From Zerene cesonia (lineage: Eukaryota > Arthropoda > Insecta > Lepidoptera > Pieridae), in assembly GCF_012273895.1 (NCBI RefSeq), contig NC_052112.1, positions 7,726,102 through 7,790,101 of the forward strand: a stretch of 64,000 nt of DNA, read 5' to 3'. Each line of letters begins with the position of its first letter. Position 1 is the stretch's first letter. Shown here one piece after another: positions 34,468 through 47,800 of this stretch. The notes beneath the pieces were generated by a model. That model did no database searches. It was not told the origin of the DNA and worked only from the letters and a program-made list of their open reading frames with translations. The translations under genes were made by a program, and so were the position numbers.

Positions 34468-37400
34468 CTGTACGCGTTGATGGCTATTAGTAATCGTGAT
34501 AGATGTTGATCTAGTTTTAGTGTGTTTAGTATAAATATTAATGTATGTATAATGGGTTGTTTATTGAAATAGTGTGATTTTTATAGGAATTTGTTTTTTA
34601 AATTTGCGTTCTAAATTTGGCCATTTTGAGTCCGTACCTTAGCTTAAATTAGATAGTGAATTACAAGCACTAGTGCATAACTACAGTTATAATAAATTTA
34701 TGATCGTAAATGTCATAGGAATGAACACAAGTTACTAATAATAGATATCACAAATAGTACCTACTTAATTGTAAATAACTTTCTGACATTCATATTTCAT
34801 AAGTTTTGTTTATAGGGGGGTCTTAACAAGCCACAATAATATCAATGGCGTCATCAGAATGTGCAAAGAGACTGGTTGCTGACAAATTGCACTTGCAAGA
34901 TGTTATTTATCTATCCGCATATCTTATCATATTGCAATTCAAAGGGATCCTATCCGCGTCATTAGTCTCTGTTTGTCAGTATGTAGTTACGAATATCAAC
35001 AGCCAAAGACATCGGCGTTCGTGCGTAAATAGCGCCCGAGCCGTGTGAATGCCCTTAGCGACTCGCGACAAGCGCAAATAAACGAAGCCTGGCCGCAAAT
35101 AGGCGCATAGTTCGTGCTCTGGACTACAACAATTTTGTGCAATTATTCTTAAAATTACACCTTTACACTTACGCGGATTCGCGGAACAATTCCCATTGGA
35201 ATGTCAGCAGCTTTTGTTTTTGTTTGTTTATTTGTGTCCCATTTGTAAAAGTTTTTAATAAAAGTTTAACATTTAAAATCCAGGGTTATTTTAAATTGAG
35301 ATTTATGGATATCATTGAGATCTGTATCTTGTTGCAAGTATGCAAAACTAAGTAGCTCATAACAGTATAAGATACTACAAAGTGTTAACCTAACCCCTAT
35401 AATTAAATATTTCATTATCTATTCGGCAGTCGTTAATTAATTTAGAAAACTTAAAATACGTAAAAAAATTGTTTGCCATTTAATTTGTAAATTAACGAAA
35501 AATATTAATCTTTCCAGATCAATAAACGAAGATTTATTTACGTTAGTATAATTCTATGATGTTGATAAAGTTTTACACACAATTGAACAAAACAAGAATG
35601 AGTTATTAGAGCCAATAATTTATTAGAAACATTATTCGCATATCTCTACGATATTGATCACAGCAGATTCATAACCCACTGACTCACGCTATTGTCTCAA
35701 ACTTTAATTAAAACAATTGTCACAGACGTCACAAATTGTCCTTGCAACTTGTCATTCATTATTATAGTAGCCGAATATTTTGATGCCTAAAATAATTTGA
35801 ATAAAATAATAATTTTAAATGAAGCATTTTATCTGTTGTTGATATCTTGCCCGAATTGTATTTAAATTTGCTTTAACGCTGCATAATTTTTATAGAATTT
35901 AATTGTCCATTGTTCTGAATTATTAATATAAGTACTTACGAGACAATATTTTATGTAATATAGGAAGTATATAAAAACTATTTAAACTTACAATAATATA
36001 TTTTAGGCTCTACATTAGGAAGGGTTGGCGTAAAGCGATTTAAGCTGATAGCTTCTTACACCTAAGAAATATGTAAATATAATATTCTTTAAAACAATAC
36101 ATTCTAAGAAAATATACATACTTCTTCAAAATACATTACTTCAAAATTGAGAAAAAGTCATAGAAATGATCGATTAAATGTGTGTAAATGACAAATGATC
36201 AAACGGAAAACACAAAGACAGCTTTCAAAAAAACAAGAAAGCCATTAAAAATAAGTACAGCCGTATACTAAAAGAAAACAAACGTTATTTGCGTTTTTAA
36301 AGATTAATTAAATATGTTTTATAACCTCTTATTCTATTCTTTATGGAAATATTACACCCAGCTATTAACATATTGATAAAGCCTCCAAGTTCCAACAACC
36401 ATTAATTAACACATGTCACTTATATAAGATAATATAATGTATAGTCACATGTTAATTACTTTTCGAGAACTCTAGTAAAAAGGAAAAGATAAGATATGAC
36501 AATACCTCGAAGTTTTTTTATTAAAAAAAATAGGTATAACTTGTCAAATATATAATAAAGTATATAGTTGAAAAAGGTAAAAATTTAATTTTTGTCTCTC
36601 ACAAAATATATAATACCTACATATGTTTATGATTACGAAGTATATACTCATCTATATGTATCATATATCATGTTATTGAAAACTGTATTAAAGGCATTGG
36701 GGAATTGCGAAAGGTCCATAAAGAAAGTAAGTAAACCAAAGTTAATATGATGAAATATTTTCCAGTAATAAAAGTATGCAAACATTAACAAGAAAATGTT
36801 CCTTACATTTTATTAATATGTGTAGAGTATATAGAGTATAGGGTATGTAAACGAGTACAAAGCTTCAAAAGTCAGTTATTTTAAAATCTCACTGCATTCA
36901 TTTAAATAAAAAATAATTTCAAGGATTTATAAAAGTATACAGTTTGACGACATGTGACATCATCAACCAGTTTATCAGCGTGATGGATTATAGCCGGAAC
37001 CCTGCCGGAGGCCTGTGTCCCAGCAGTGGGAACATATAGGGGCTGATGATGATAAAATAATATAGTGTCTTTCTCACAAGAAACCACAACTCACCTCAAC
37101 CTAAAATACTATCAACAAAAAACACACAAATAGGTACATTCGAAAAACATAATGCTCCTTCTGGCACAGCCTCACAAAATCGTATTGGATTCTAATATTG
37201 ATGACTTAATCACACGAACTATAATTTAAAGGTATATATTCTTAAAAATAACAGGCTGTCATATCGCTATTTGAATCTATCAATACCGGCCGGCTAAACG
37301 TTTTAAATCGTATCTGTATAATCTATACAAATAGTGGGTCGGAGCGTGCGTGGGCGACAAGTGCTTGTAATTAATTCGTCTTTGAACATCCGGACTTGCG

Positions 37401-40400
37401 TAAAAGTTCAATCATAGTGACAGATACGGCAGAGTTTTTGAAATAAAGTTAATATAGTGGTCATACAGCAGGTACGTATAAAGCGTTATTGTGTGAGAAG
37501 TAAACGGTCATTAACGAAATTGCTAATGAATTTTTGTCGTGTTGATATCGTTCCAACATACACTACTACGAATAATATTACCATAAACTCAATCTCCTCA
37601 TAAAGCATGATGCGTTCGATCAAGATAAAAAGAAAGATTCTTCGTCAAATATTAAAAGAAAAGAAAATTGATTAGGCGTTCCAATCATTAGTGATAAATA
37701 TTTAAAACAAAACAACACGGTCAGTAAAAATGTCTGGCGCCTTTAACGAATTTACATTAAACCATCAATATTATTGCAAATGACAATCGAAACAAACATT
37801 AATATTCAAAAATACCGGTTACATTTCACCAAACGCGGGCCGAAAAATCGAGTCGTTAAAAAATCAGTAGTCGTAGGCAGATAGTGTCATGGCCATAAAG
37901 AAACTATCGAAGTTCAATAAATAAGTGTGATGCGGCGGTTTATCAATAAAATTGCGTAGTCGATTGGCTGCGCCGGCGCCCACGTGGCTTGTGGTTCAAG
38001 TGAAGTGAGCAGGGGCGGTCTTTGAATATGAGAAATCGGTACACAGATATTCCATAAATATAAAGATAGTAAATGGAAACGTTTAATCACAAACACAAAA
38101 ACTACAAAAAAACAATTTTAACAAACATGTACATTTTATATCCATGTAATAACTTATACAATTAATAATAGAAATTTAGGTTATATACCAATAAAAACCA
38201 CTAATAGTGAAAAAGATATCTTCAATCAACACAGTATTAGATCGCTTATATACGAGTACACGCAGCCACAGAATAGTAAGTACCAATACAATCAATATAG
38301 CAAGAGAAAACACGTTAAATTTATTCATCAATTATTAATAGGAATGCAAAAGATAAGCGATAAAAATAAATTGCAAGATAACAATGTGATTAGTTTTTCA
38401 CAACTAGCAACATCTCTATAATCTTAACACAGAATTTATCTATTCATAGGTATTATGCATAAAAGAAATGAGCACTGTTGAAAAACGTTACATTTATTTG
38501 GTTTGTCGTGTAAAAAAAATCGCTAACCGCTTATTTCATAAATTTGATCACAGAGAAAGCTTGTTGCGTGGGCGGGCGCCGGCGCTTCAACCTGATGGAA
38601 CTCGAGACGCGGATTGTTGTAACATTTGATGACTTTTACTCGCGATGATGCTAATGACCTTACGATTTTACCTTATTCGAAATTTGAAATTAGCTTTTTT
38701 ACGATTTGTTAAATTATGATCACTCACGACTTAATTGTAATTCGAACATTTTGTGCGAATAATGTTTAAATTTTACCAACATTTGTGTTTAATTAATGTC
38801 AAATAAAAACAATTTATGCATAATTCTAGGAGCAGTAAACATATTTTTTTATTATAATTAAATATTAGTAATTATGTAGGTAATTACTTAGGCAAAAAAG
38901 TACATCAATGAATTCTCTATGCGCTTTTTTTTTATTTCAATGAGAAATTTTTTAAAAATGATAATCAATGTCAATCGCGTGTGGCAAATAAGTAAAATAC
39001 ATTTAAACCCAATAAAAAAATAATTAAATAAAATAATCAACACGTAATTTTATGAGTTAGTATTATAATTATAATTAATACATATTAGAAGTATACTTAA
39101 ATTGTGAGAAATAAGGTAACGTTCGTGACAATACAATATATAAAACATAATCTGAATCTGTGCCTTGTGTAGAGTGTAGAATATCTTTTGATATAAGGAT
39201 CCTTTGAGACCACATCCGTTGTCTAACGAAGTGATGGTTTTAATCTTTTGCGAATGAAAGCGGAAATATCTGAACGAATGTTAGCACAGTTTTAAAAATG
39301 TATGCTTTACCGATTTTGTTAAATGCGTTTTGTTCATTCTTTTTGTATTTTTATTATATATATGATAATTTTAATTAATAATTAATATATATGTATATCA
39401 GTTTGGGTGCATGCTGAAGGTTGCTTGAGTGGAAACTTAAGTATATTATATAAAATTAGCTTCTGTTATTGCACATGATACAAATAAATTAAGTAAATTT
39501 TATGTTTGCTTTTTATTGTCACTGCTTGAGTGTTACAAGGTTTCTTCTTTGTTTCTCAAAAACACACGCGAAGTAGGATTGTAGTAGTAGGTAAGGTAAG
39601 GTACGGTATAGAAGTAATTTAAAAAACTGTATTATATTCAGTACCAATTTATCATAGACAAACCAAACTTTGTTAGGTAGGACCTACCCAAATCAAAGTT
39701 TCCTTTAAGTTCTGATAAGTTAGCAAGAAAGTAAGTAATCGAAAATTTTGTCGATAAGCAACCGATCCCTAAAGTTGTATCTTGCGAATGCTTGGGGGAG
39801 TGGAAGCCGCACCAAAGCTATTAGTATGAAAATTGAAAGTCAACATTTTACCTACAGACTTCGATGCTTTTCTAGAACGATTTACGACGGCGTGCAGCGG
39901 CATTGTAATGGAATATTAAACGTTTACTCTTTTTAAAGTATAGAAGAATTGTGTGGAAGTAACAATTTGATGAATGTGACGTGTCTACGAAATCAGTTTA
40001 TTTCTGGGAAAATATGATACTTTTTCCAGATACACATTGGTATAATGATGTATCAGTACATAACAATATAGTAATATTTGCATATTTACACAACACATGT
40101 TATTTCTAATATTCCTATTGATCATCGAAGCAATTATTACTAATACACAATGAGAACACGTTACTAGTTCAATGTTACGATGTGGCTTAGTAACATCTAA
40201 GGTCACTCCAGTTTTATTGTCATTAACTTTGCAATTTACGACGATCAATTGTGATCAACGGGTGTGAAGACTGCCGAGGGGACATAGGGCAAACAGATGT
40301 TTGCTAATGATGTGTACTCACACATAGAAGTCGGTTAAGACTTGAGAGTCTGTAATTTCGTTATAATTTAGTACTTATTTATGGGTATGTAACCATAAGC

Positions 40401-40633
40401 ATAGATCCAATAAAGCAGGTGCTTTACGTGACAATTATGTTATATATTGACTGCTGGAATAAATATAAAATGTACAATGTTTTAAATATTGCTTGAAATA
40501 AATCCAATTTATACCTTCCTAATAACTTTTTCTGACGAATTGTAGTAATTGATTTAGTCGCTTCCGTTAGGAAGCCACAGTCCGCTCGCATTGGCCGCCG
40601 CTATGACAGCAACAAATTATTAAGCCCGGAAGT
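34468..40633. other. Probable long glypican intron or 5' flank, part 1
   Basis: No further glypican exon was found reading the minus strand. A CpG-rich patch at about 35020-35110 keeps an open minus frame of some 45 codons but lacks a donor. Two inverted copies of a 12-bp GC-rich motif lie at 37970-37981 and 38574-38585, the first next to a CACGTG E-box. A CCAAT-bearing GC-rich block (about 40555-40630) is cut by gap 3. Confidence 0.45.
36960..37052 (+). mobile_element. 3' end remnant of a LINE
   Basis: The text ggaaccctgccggaggcctg, tgtcccagcagtgggaacat and ataggggctgatgatgat is the familiar 3' terminus of lepidopteran non-LTR retrotransposons, ending in a GATGAT-type repeat. Only the terminus is left, with no reverse transcriptase. 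A second, shorter piece is at 63366-63405 on the other strand. Confidence 0.7.
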
Positions 40634-41633
40634 NNNNNNNNNNNNNNNNNNNNNNNNNNNNNNNNNNNNNNNNNNNNNNNNNNNNNNNNNNNNNNNNNNN
40701 NNNNNNNNNNNNNNNNNNNNNNNNNNNNNNNNNNNNNNNNNNNNNNNNNNNNNNNNNNNNNNNNNNNNNNNNNNNNNNNNNNNNNNNNNNNNNNNNNNNN
40801 NNNNNNNNNNNNNNNNNNNNNNNNNNNNNNNNNNNNNNNNNNNNNNNNNNNNNNNNNNNNNNNNNNNNNNNNNNNNNNNNNNNNNNNNNNNNNNNNNNNN
40901 NNNNNNNNNNNNNNNNNNNNNNNNNNNNNNNNNNNNNNNNNNNNNNNNNNNNNNNNNNNNNNNNNNNNNNNNNNNNNNNNNNNNNNNNNNNNNNNNNNNN
41001 NNNNNNNNNNNNNNNNNNNNNNNNNNNNNNNNNNNNNNNNNNNNNNNNNNNNNNNNNNNNNNNNNNNNNNNNNNNNNNNNNNNNNNNNNNNNNNNNNNNN
41101 NNNNNNNNNNNNNNNNNNNNNNNNNNNNNNNNNNNNNNNNNNNNNNNNNNNNNNNNNNNNNNNNNNNNNNNNNNNNNNNNNNNNNNNNNNNNNNNNNNNN
41201 NNNNNNNNNNNNNNNNNNNNNNNNNNNNNNNNNNNNNNNNNNNNNNNNNNNNNNNNNNNNNNNNNNNNNNNNNNNNNNNNNNNNNNNNNNNNNNNNNNNN
41301 NNNNNNNNNNNNNNNNNNNNNNNNNNNNNNNNNNNNNNNNNNNNNNNNNNNNNNNNNNNNNNNNNNNNNNNNNNNNNNNNNNNNNNNNNNNNNNNNNNNN
41401 NNNNNNNNNNNNNNNNNNNNNNNNNNNNNNNNNNNNNNNNNNNNNNNNNNNNNNNNNNNNNNNNNNNNNNNNNNNNNNNNNNNNNNNNNNNNNNNNNNNN
41501 NNNNNNNNNNNNNNNNNNNNNNNNNNNNNNNNNNNNNNNNNNNNNNNNNNNNNNNNNNNNNNNNNNNNNNNNNNNNNNNNNNNNNNNNNNNNNNNNNNNN
41601 NNNNNNNNNNNNNNNNNNNNNNNNNNNNNNNNN
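40634..41633. other. Assembly gap 3 (1000 N)
   Basis: This placeholder gap cuts off a GC-rich block on its left. The right flank is ordinary AT-rich sequence. The two flanks do not match each other or a repeat family seen here. Confidence 0.98.
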
Positions 41634-44600
41634 ACGTCCTATTGTGAATTAGAAATCAAGTCTAACATGCTTCCATTTATGATTATATTATAGATGTAGG
41701 AATAAATAATTTGTTACATCGTAAAATCAAATTTAATTTCAATTTGAAGCAAATCAATTTAGAGGTAATTTAGCGCTCTCGTTTATTATCATTTAAATCG
41801 AATAGTGTCATAAATTACAGATTCTCATTGCTGCCGGTATTTTGCAATTTAATTATTTTTAGTGTCGGATTTGATTTAGTTTATCGTCGCGAAATATTTT
41901 ATAGTGTGTTTATTTGTTTTTTGAATATTTGAGACAGAGATTGAATTCAATTCAATAAAAATAATAATAAATTAATATGTCTATGAAAGACCGTGTACCA
42001 AAATTATAAAGGACATCAGTAATTATTAATCCTTTTGCTTTCCAATTTTCGATGACATTTTAAACATCCGTTTAGCTTTTAATATATGGCGCTAAAGTTC
42101 CGTGCAAGTCTTCGCATTTGATACAAAGAGCGTACTCTAAAATATCATGTTTCAATCTAAATGCATATGAGGAGGCACAATAAATCTATGCAACCATCTG
42201 TGCATTTGATTGATATGCGGCGAACGTACCAGCATTGAATCGACTTGGTTCCACTGTGCCAAGGAAACTTATCTTAGTGCATTACTTACGAGCGTTTATA
42301 CCTACGAACCATATTGTCCTACAATCGTCGTAGAAGGTTTGCTGTCATGTGAAATATTGTCAGCTTATTAGTATGTATTTTTCCTTTATATTGCACGTGG
42401 ATTGTTTTAATTTTATTTAATAAACAGGTTTGCATTGGCTCCATGGAAAAATATTGTCTATTTCTATTAATGTTTCATAAATATATATTAATAAATAAGA
42501 AAAAACACACTTCAATGATAAAATCAACTAAATTGTCTCACTTGTTTTTATACAGACTACGAAATTATTGAATTTACGAAATTATTGAATTCTCAATGAC
42601 ACAAAATTTACGCACAATTTGAATTAAATCTGTGTTAAAATCTGTGTCTAAAGTGGGTCAATATAGAGCGAAAGAAGTGTGTTACATACAAACATGCTGG
42701 TAGATATAGGTAATAAAAGCGTGTTAAGACATTGAATTTTGAAGTAACGAAGGAAAATCGCATAAGTTTACTTTAAACATAATTCAGTAGCGGGATCGGC
42801 GCCTGTGGCTTGTCATTACCATATTTTTGTAAGAGACGAAGTTTTAACATTACCGTAATTTAGGCAGAAATTCTTTACAACATAAAATTTACTCAATAAT
42901 ACATCGTACCATAATCACGAATACAGTTGAACTATTAACTAGTACGTGGTCGTGTATAACTCCGTATGATTAGACATCATTTGTGATGTCGACTTGAACC
43001 GCTACAGCGCTGCAATTTCATCCTCATTAGCATTTGTATAGAAAATAAGCTAGCATTGTATCGCTGGAATGTCATCGTGAGCGTACTTTGATTTACAATT
43101 TGATGAGAAATCGAGTTTCATAATTGAATTTTTTGCATTGCCACGAGAATCGCCTTTGTCATTGTAAACAATCAATTAATCATTTCGTCTTCTATTATAA
43201 ACTCAAACTGTAATACAAACATTTACTCAAGTAGAATTAATCTAAGTAGAGGTACTTTTGAATCATCATAGCATAGTTTTACCATTTCTACCAGCAACAA
43301 TAGTTTTGCTATCCATTATGTAATAAGGCGGTTTGTTTTTTATGTATTTATATGATTGATAACTTTTCTAATAAATGCTATGTCAAAACTCAAACCTATA
43401 TGTGATATAGTTTCTTACCAAAGTGAACCTACCATAAAAATGTATAATTTGTGGGGCAGCATGGGATTATTTGTTCGATTCTTTTATCTACTTTTACTTC
43501 TTGTACTTGTCTTAGTTATATATAGGCACTAAAGATTCATAACCGACAGTATAAAGAACATTTCGGCGGGTGGTAATATCAAAAAATGTCATCCTCGCTC
43601 GACAGACGCGCTAATCCGCAAAAAGTTTCGTAACAATGAATTTCGCTTTTATAGCATACTTAAACAGAGTTTTATTGAACAGCATAAAACTTCATACGTA
43701 ATGTAAATTAATGTAGCTTATAGGACGATCATTTCTACATAGCATTAGCGGTAAAACGTCGACAGTATTACGGCGCTCGTAAACATTTAATAAGCCTTTA
43801 CGGTTAGTGCCACCTCTAGATATATTCTAACCGCTAAGCTTGTGTGTGGATATATTATGCGGCTATGAGACTATACTGAAGTGATTTACTTCGTCCAATA
43901 CGGGATATGAAGTTGAATGTACATTGTACAATGATGATAGAACCTTTCAAAGCCTGAATCAATAAGAGGGATCTCGTGCGAATATCGTTCTAAAAATCTT
44001 GTATGTTTGGGGTAACCTACCAGTGGATCATTGTAATAGCTTGTTTTGCCAGAAAAAAAAATTGTTTCTCTTAAAGGTTAATTAAAGAAAAATTTCGATT
44101 TATCCCAGATAACCTTTTACGTGTGAAAATAAAGAGAGATTTTTCCTAGGCACGCTCTGCGATTACTACAAAAAGGACTATCATATTACGTATTTGCATG
44201 TTCAAAAAACTGTACACAATTCCTTTTATACTTTCACACATTTTTATGCAAAGTATTAATTTATCTGTAATGTAATTTTTTGAGTGCCATATTCTGTGTG
44301 TTCATTACAATAATAATGTCCCTTATTACATCAGCGATGCCCATATAATACAGAATACATTAATACACTTCTATAAGCAATTAATAATATTTCCCTCATA
44401 ATCTGATATTAATGTCCCTGTGACACCTCAGGCTGCGGGTCACCTTAATGACGAATCGATAGACAACATCTGTTGTCTTCGCGGCGTTAAATAAAACGCA
44501 ATAAGTTTCAGCGTAGCTTTTTTTTCGTTATATCAGTGCATCGATAACTGTATGTTACATTCTTCAAGTTCAGATTAATGCTACATAATTCATAATCATA

Positions 44601-44671
44601 CTAAAAATTTGTCAATAAATTTGACCAAACAGAACTAACAGAAAATAACTATATTTTATTGTGTTGGTGTA
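41634..44671. other. Non-coding, with GC-elevated islands
   Basis: No gene was found. Islands at about 42940-43200 (contains gcctttgtcattgtaaacaa and atcaattaatcattt, resembling TCF/Sox, Fox and homeodomain sites) and 43590-43870 have the look of conserved regulatory DNA. Another at about 44430-44520 contains an agacaaca/tgttgtct dyad. A two-copy tandem of acgaaattattgaattt starts near 42558. Confidence 0.45.
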
Positions 44672-44893
44672 ATCCTACTATCCTACTAATATTGTAAATG
44701 CGAAAGTTTGTAAGGATGTGTGTGTGTTTGTTGCTCTTTCACGCAAAAACTACTAAATCGATTGCTATGAAATTGGTACGTAGACAGCTGGACAACTGGA
44801 ATAACACATAGGCAACTTTTTATCCCATCTTTTTATAAGTATATAACTACTAGATACGGACTTACGCGGGTGAAACCGCCGGGCGCAGCTAGT
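44672..44893 (-). mobile_element. Family A retroelement copy
   Basis: On the minus strand it starts actagctgcgcccggcggtt, continues tcacccgcgtaagtccgtat, and ends with catccttacaaactttcgca, then tttacaatattagtagga. It carries a local replacement where other copies read cccgtaggaatatcggg, with an inserted AT-rich stretch in its place. Confidence 0.8.
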
Positions 44894-47800
44894 TTTCAAT
44901 AAACACTTTCAATCATCTGGATTCACTGAAGATTGCAATTTAATACTAAATTATACGTTAAAAACTATATAGATAATTTATACCCATTCGCACATATTTC
45001 ATTTGTACTAAAGCTTTAAGCTTTTTCTAGAAAAAGCATTCACTCACAGCTAGCGCCTGATTAAGGCCCTATTCGTGAATCGAATGTCGCACAATAAAAT
45101 ACTCCTACCAATCCAATCTGTGCATAACGTGAAGGCAGTACGGCATATATTTGTGTGCATGATATAAACAATCTGATATTCTTAGACATGAAAGGTTTTG
45201 CTTGAGTTGAGTAGACGCTTCGTTAACGGTGTCTCGCTAAGAATCTGCATTGAGTTGAATGATTTCCACTGAAATAGTATAGTGAATGTGATGTTTGACT
45301 TTTCAATTATGTTTCAATCATAAAGTATGAATGGTTTTTTTTATAGAATGTTTTTGATTCCTTACATAATATTGTAGTTCCTTCTTCATACTAGTTTAAG
45401 TAATATAACCACCGTATTGGGAACACGCAATAAACAAAGATTTCTGAAAATTCTACGAAAACATTTAACATTACTCCAGCGAAGAATACTATAATTTTAA
45501 GCTCAATCAAAAAATCATAATTCGTTATACAAATTTGTATAAATATGTATAAAAAATGATAGAGTAATGGGATCGCTAGTGGTATCAACTGCTGATATCA
45601 ACACATTTACATAAAAAATTAGATCGTTAAAATAAATTCGCCGCCGATTACCGTCCGCGCTGTTTGTTTTTAATTACCGCCAGCTTTGTGTTAATGACTA
45701 CGCCAATATATTTATTGAAACTATATTCATTATTATTTTATAAAACATAAGTATAAAGTTTCAATTATATGGGCTTTGCTTTGCATACATTTCTTCATAA
45801 TAAACATCATATATCGGGTACCTTTTAGCTGATTATTATTTTTGTAGTAACATGCTATTTTATATGAAATATGTTTTTTGATCAAGTGTAAAAATATGAT
45901 TTAAATATATGAGCGGTAATATAAAAATATGTTAGGCTTGACTTCGCTTTTTTGCAAAATAACAAGTCCAGTATATTTGTATGCTATAACGCTTATAAAA
46001 CGGTACATGCTTACTTTATTAAAAGCACTAAGAAAAATTACGTTTTATTTATGTAATCAATGATAGTTTGAAGTAAGGCAGAAATTGCGACTCCTTGATT
46101 TAAATGCTTCATAAACTCCACACATATACTATAAATATAATAAAATAAATAATTCAAGCGTTATCAATCACAGTTCTTTATTTTGCCAATAGCTCTGATT
46201 TAATGAATAAGAATGATTTTCGAAAGGGCCCTTAACGAGAACAGACTGTATTTGTTAATGGACAAAAAAGAATCAATTAAAGTAATAGCAAGTTAAAACG
46301 AAAGAGTTCTTATTACAGTGACGTCGTCAGGACGTCTGGCTGAATTGACGGTTAGGGTTGTAACAATTTTTTTCCTGAATTTGTTTTTTTACCTAATAAT
46401 CATTCTAACAGGAATATGTTCCCAATGATCAAAACTTAAAAAAGACTGTTATTTTTTTTATATTCACTTTCTCTGATAACTGGTTACATAGATATGATTT
46501 AATCTGGCATGGAAGTTTTTCATGGGCACTGTTATGTTTCAAAATATGGCCAATATTTTATTTTATTAAATGAACTTAGTGTGTAAAATAATTAAGTGGA
46601 ATGTATTCATACAACACACACACGTTACAAATCATAAACATGATAGGATGTTAACGCGAAAAAGGTTAACTTTTTTTATCCAGGTTCACATGAAAATAAA
46701 AGAAATACCATAATAATTAAAACAAAAAAATTGGATGTTGTTCGTATAATAGTTCAAGTATTTGCAATACATTCGCTTTGTTTTTCTTTCTGAATGATGG
46801 CGTTAGTTATAATATAACGTATCTCAGTTCGTTTTGTAGCATAAGTCATTCTGTGTAGCTAACACATATTTTCTCGGTCTTTCTTTCCCACCATAATCCT
46901 CGACACAGACGGTCCAATTAATCAAACAGTGTTGCCCTCATTTTTTAACGTCTATATTTTTTACTTGACACTAAAGCGCTCAAAAATCATTATATAGAAA
47001 TCTGGTATTTAATTACAGTGTTCTTTTTAGTTAAAAACAGTAATTTGATTAATTTTACGAAGGGAATTACAATTTATTTGATTAGTTTTTTATTATTAGT
47101 AATTAAATGAATTTCTGTCATCAAAGTTTTTAATAACTCAATATGTTAACATAATGTTTCGTAATTGGAATAACCAAATAATACAAGCAGCCCTACTCAT
47201 AAGGTACCAGAGCGGAAAATTGCGTTGACCGTCAAGAAACTTGATCCGTAATAACAAGTTCACCCAATCAGACAGGCGGGCTCTAATCTTATTATCATTT
47301 ATTAAGCTGAGCTTATCACTTGATACTTATTCACCAGTAATAAGGGCACGTTATGACGTCACACGATGACTGTTATTTCAATTATTCAAATTGTCTCGAC
47401 GATGTGCCTTATTATCGTATGTTTTATTTTCCTTTTAATAATCGACAACGTACAGTCACTTTTAATGTGTTCATTAAAGTTTCATTGTATATAAAAGTCT
47501 ATTGTTCAGCATGATATTATAGTGGTTATAAAAACAATTAATCTCGAAACACGTGCCTCCAAATGAAGGGTCATCAAGTGGGTGTTTCTATAGCGGTGTA
47601 CGGCATTCACATTCACCTGGCATAGTGTTTGGTAATGAGCGCTACTCCAGATTCTATCGAGCGAGAATTATTTGCGCACTCCAAATAGGGCAATCCACCC
47701 GCAGAGACAATTGAAATAAAACGCTGCAGCTGAAGATCGGCCAAGAAAGAAGTGCAAATGGCTATGCACGCGAAATTAACCACAAACTACCGTTCTGAAG

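Noticed and set aside
34168..34480. Plus-strand open frames of 84 and 89 codons over glypican exon A
   Set aside because: They are antisense to a well-supported minus-strand exon whose GC-richness keeps them open.
36902..37087. 61-codon minus-strand frame
   Set aside because: It is antisense read-through of the LINE 3' terminus at 36960-37052.
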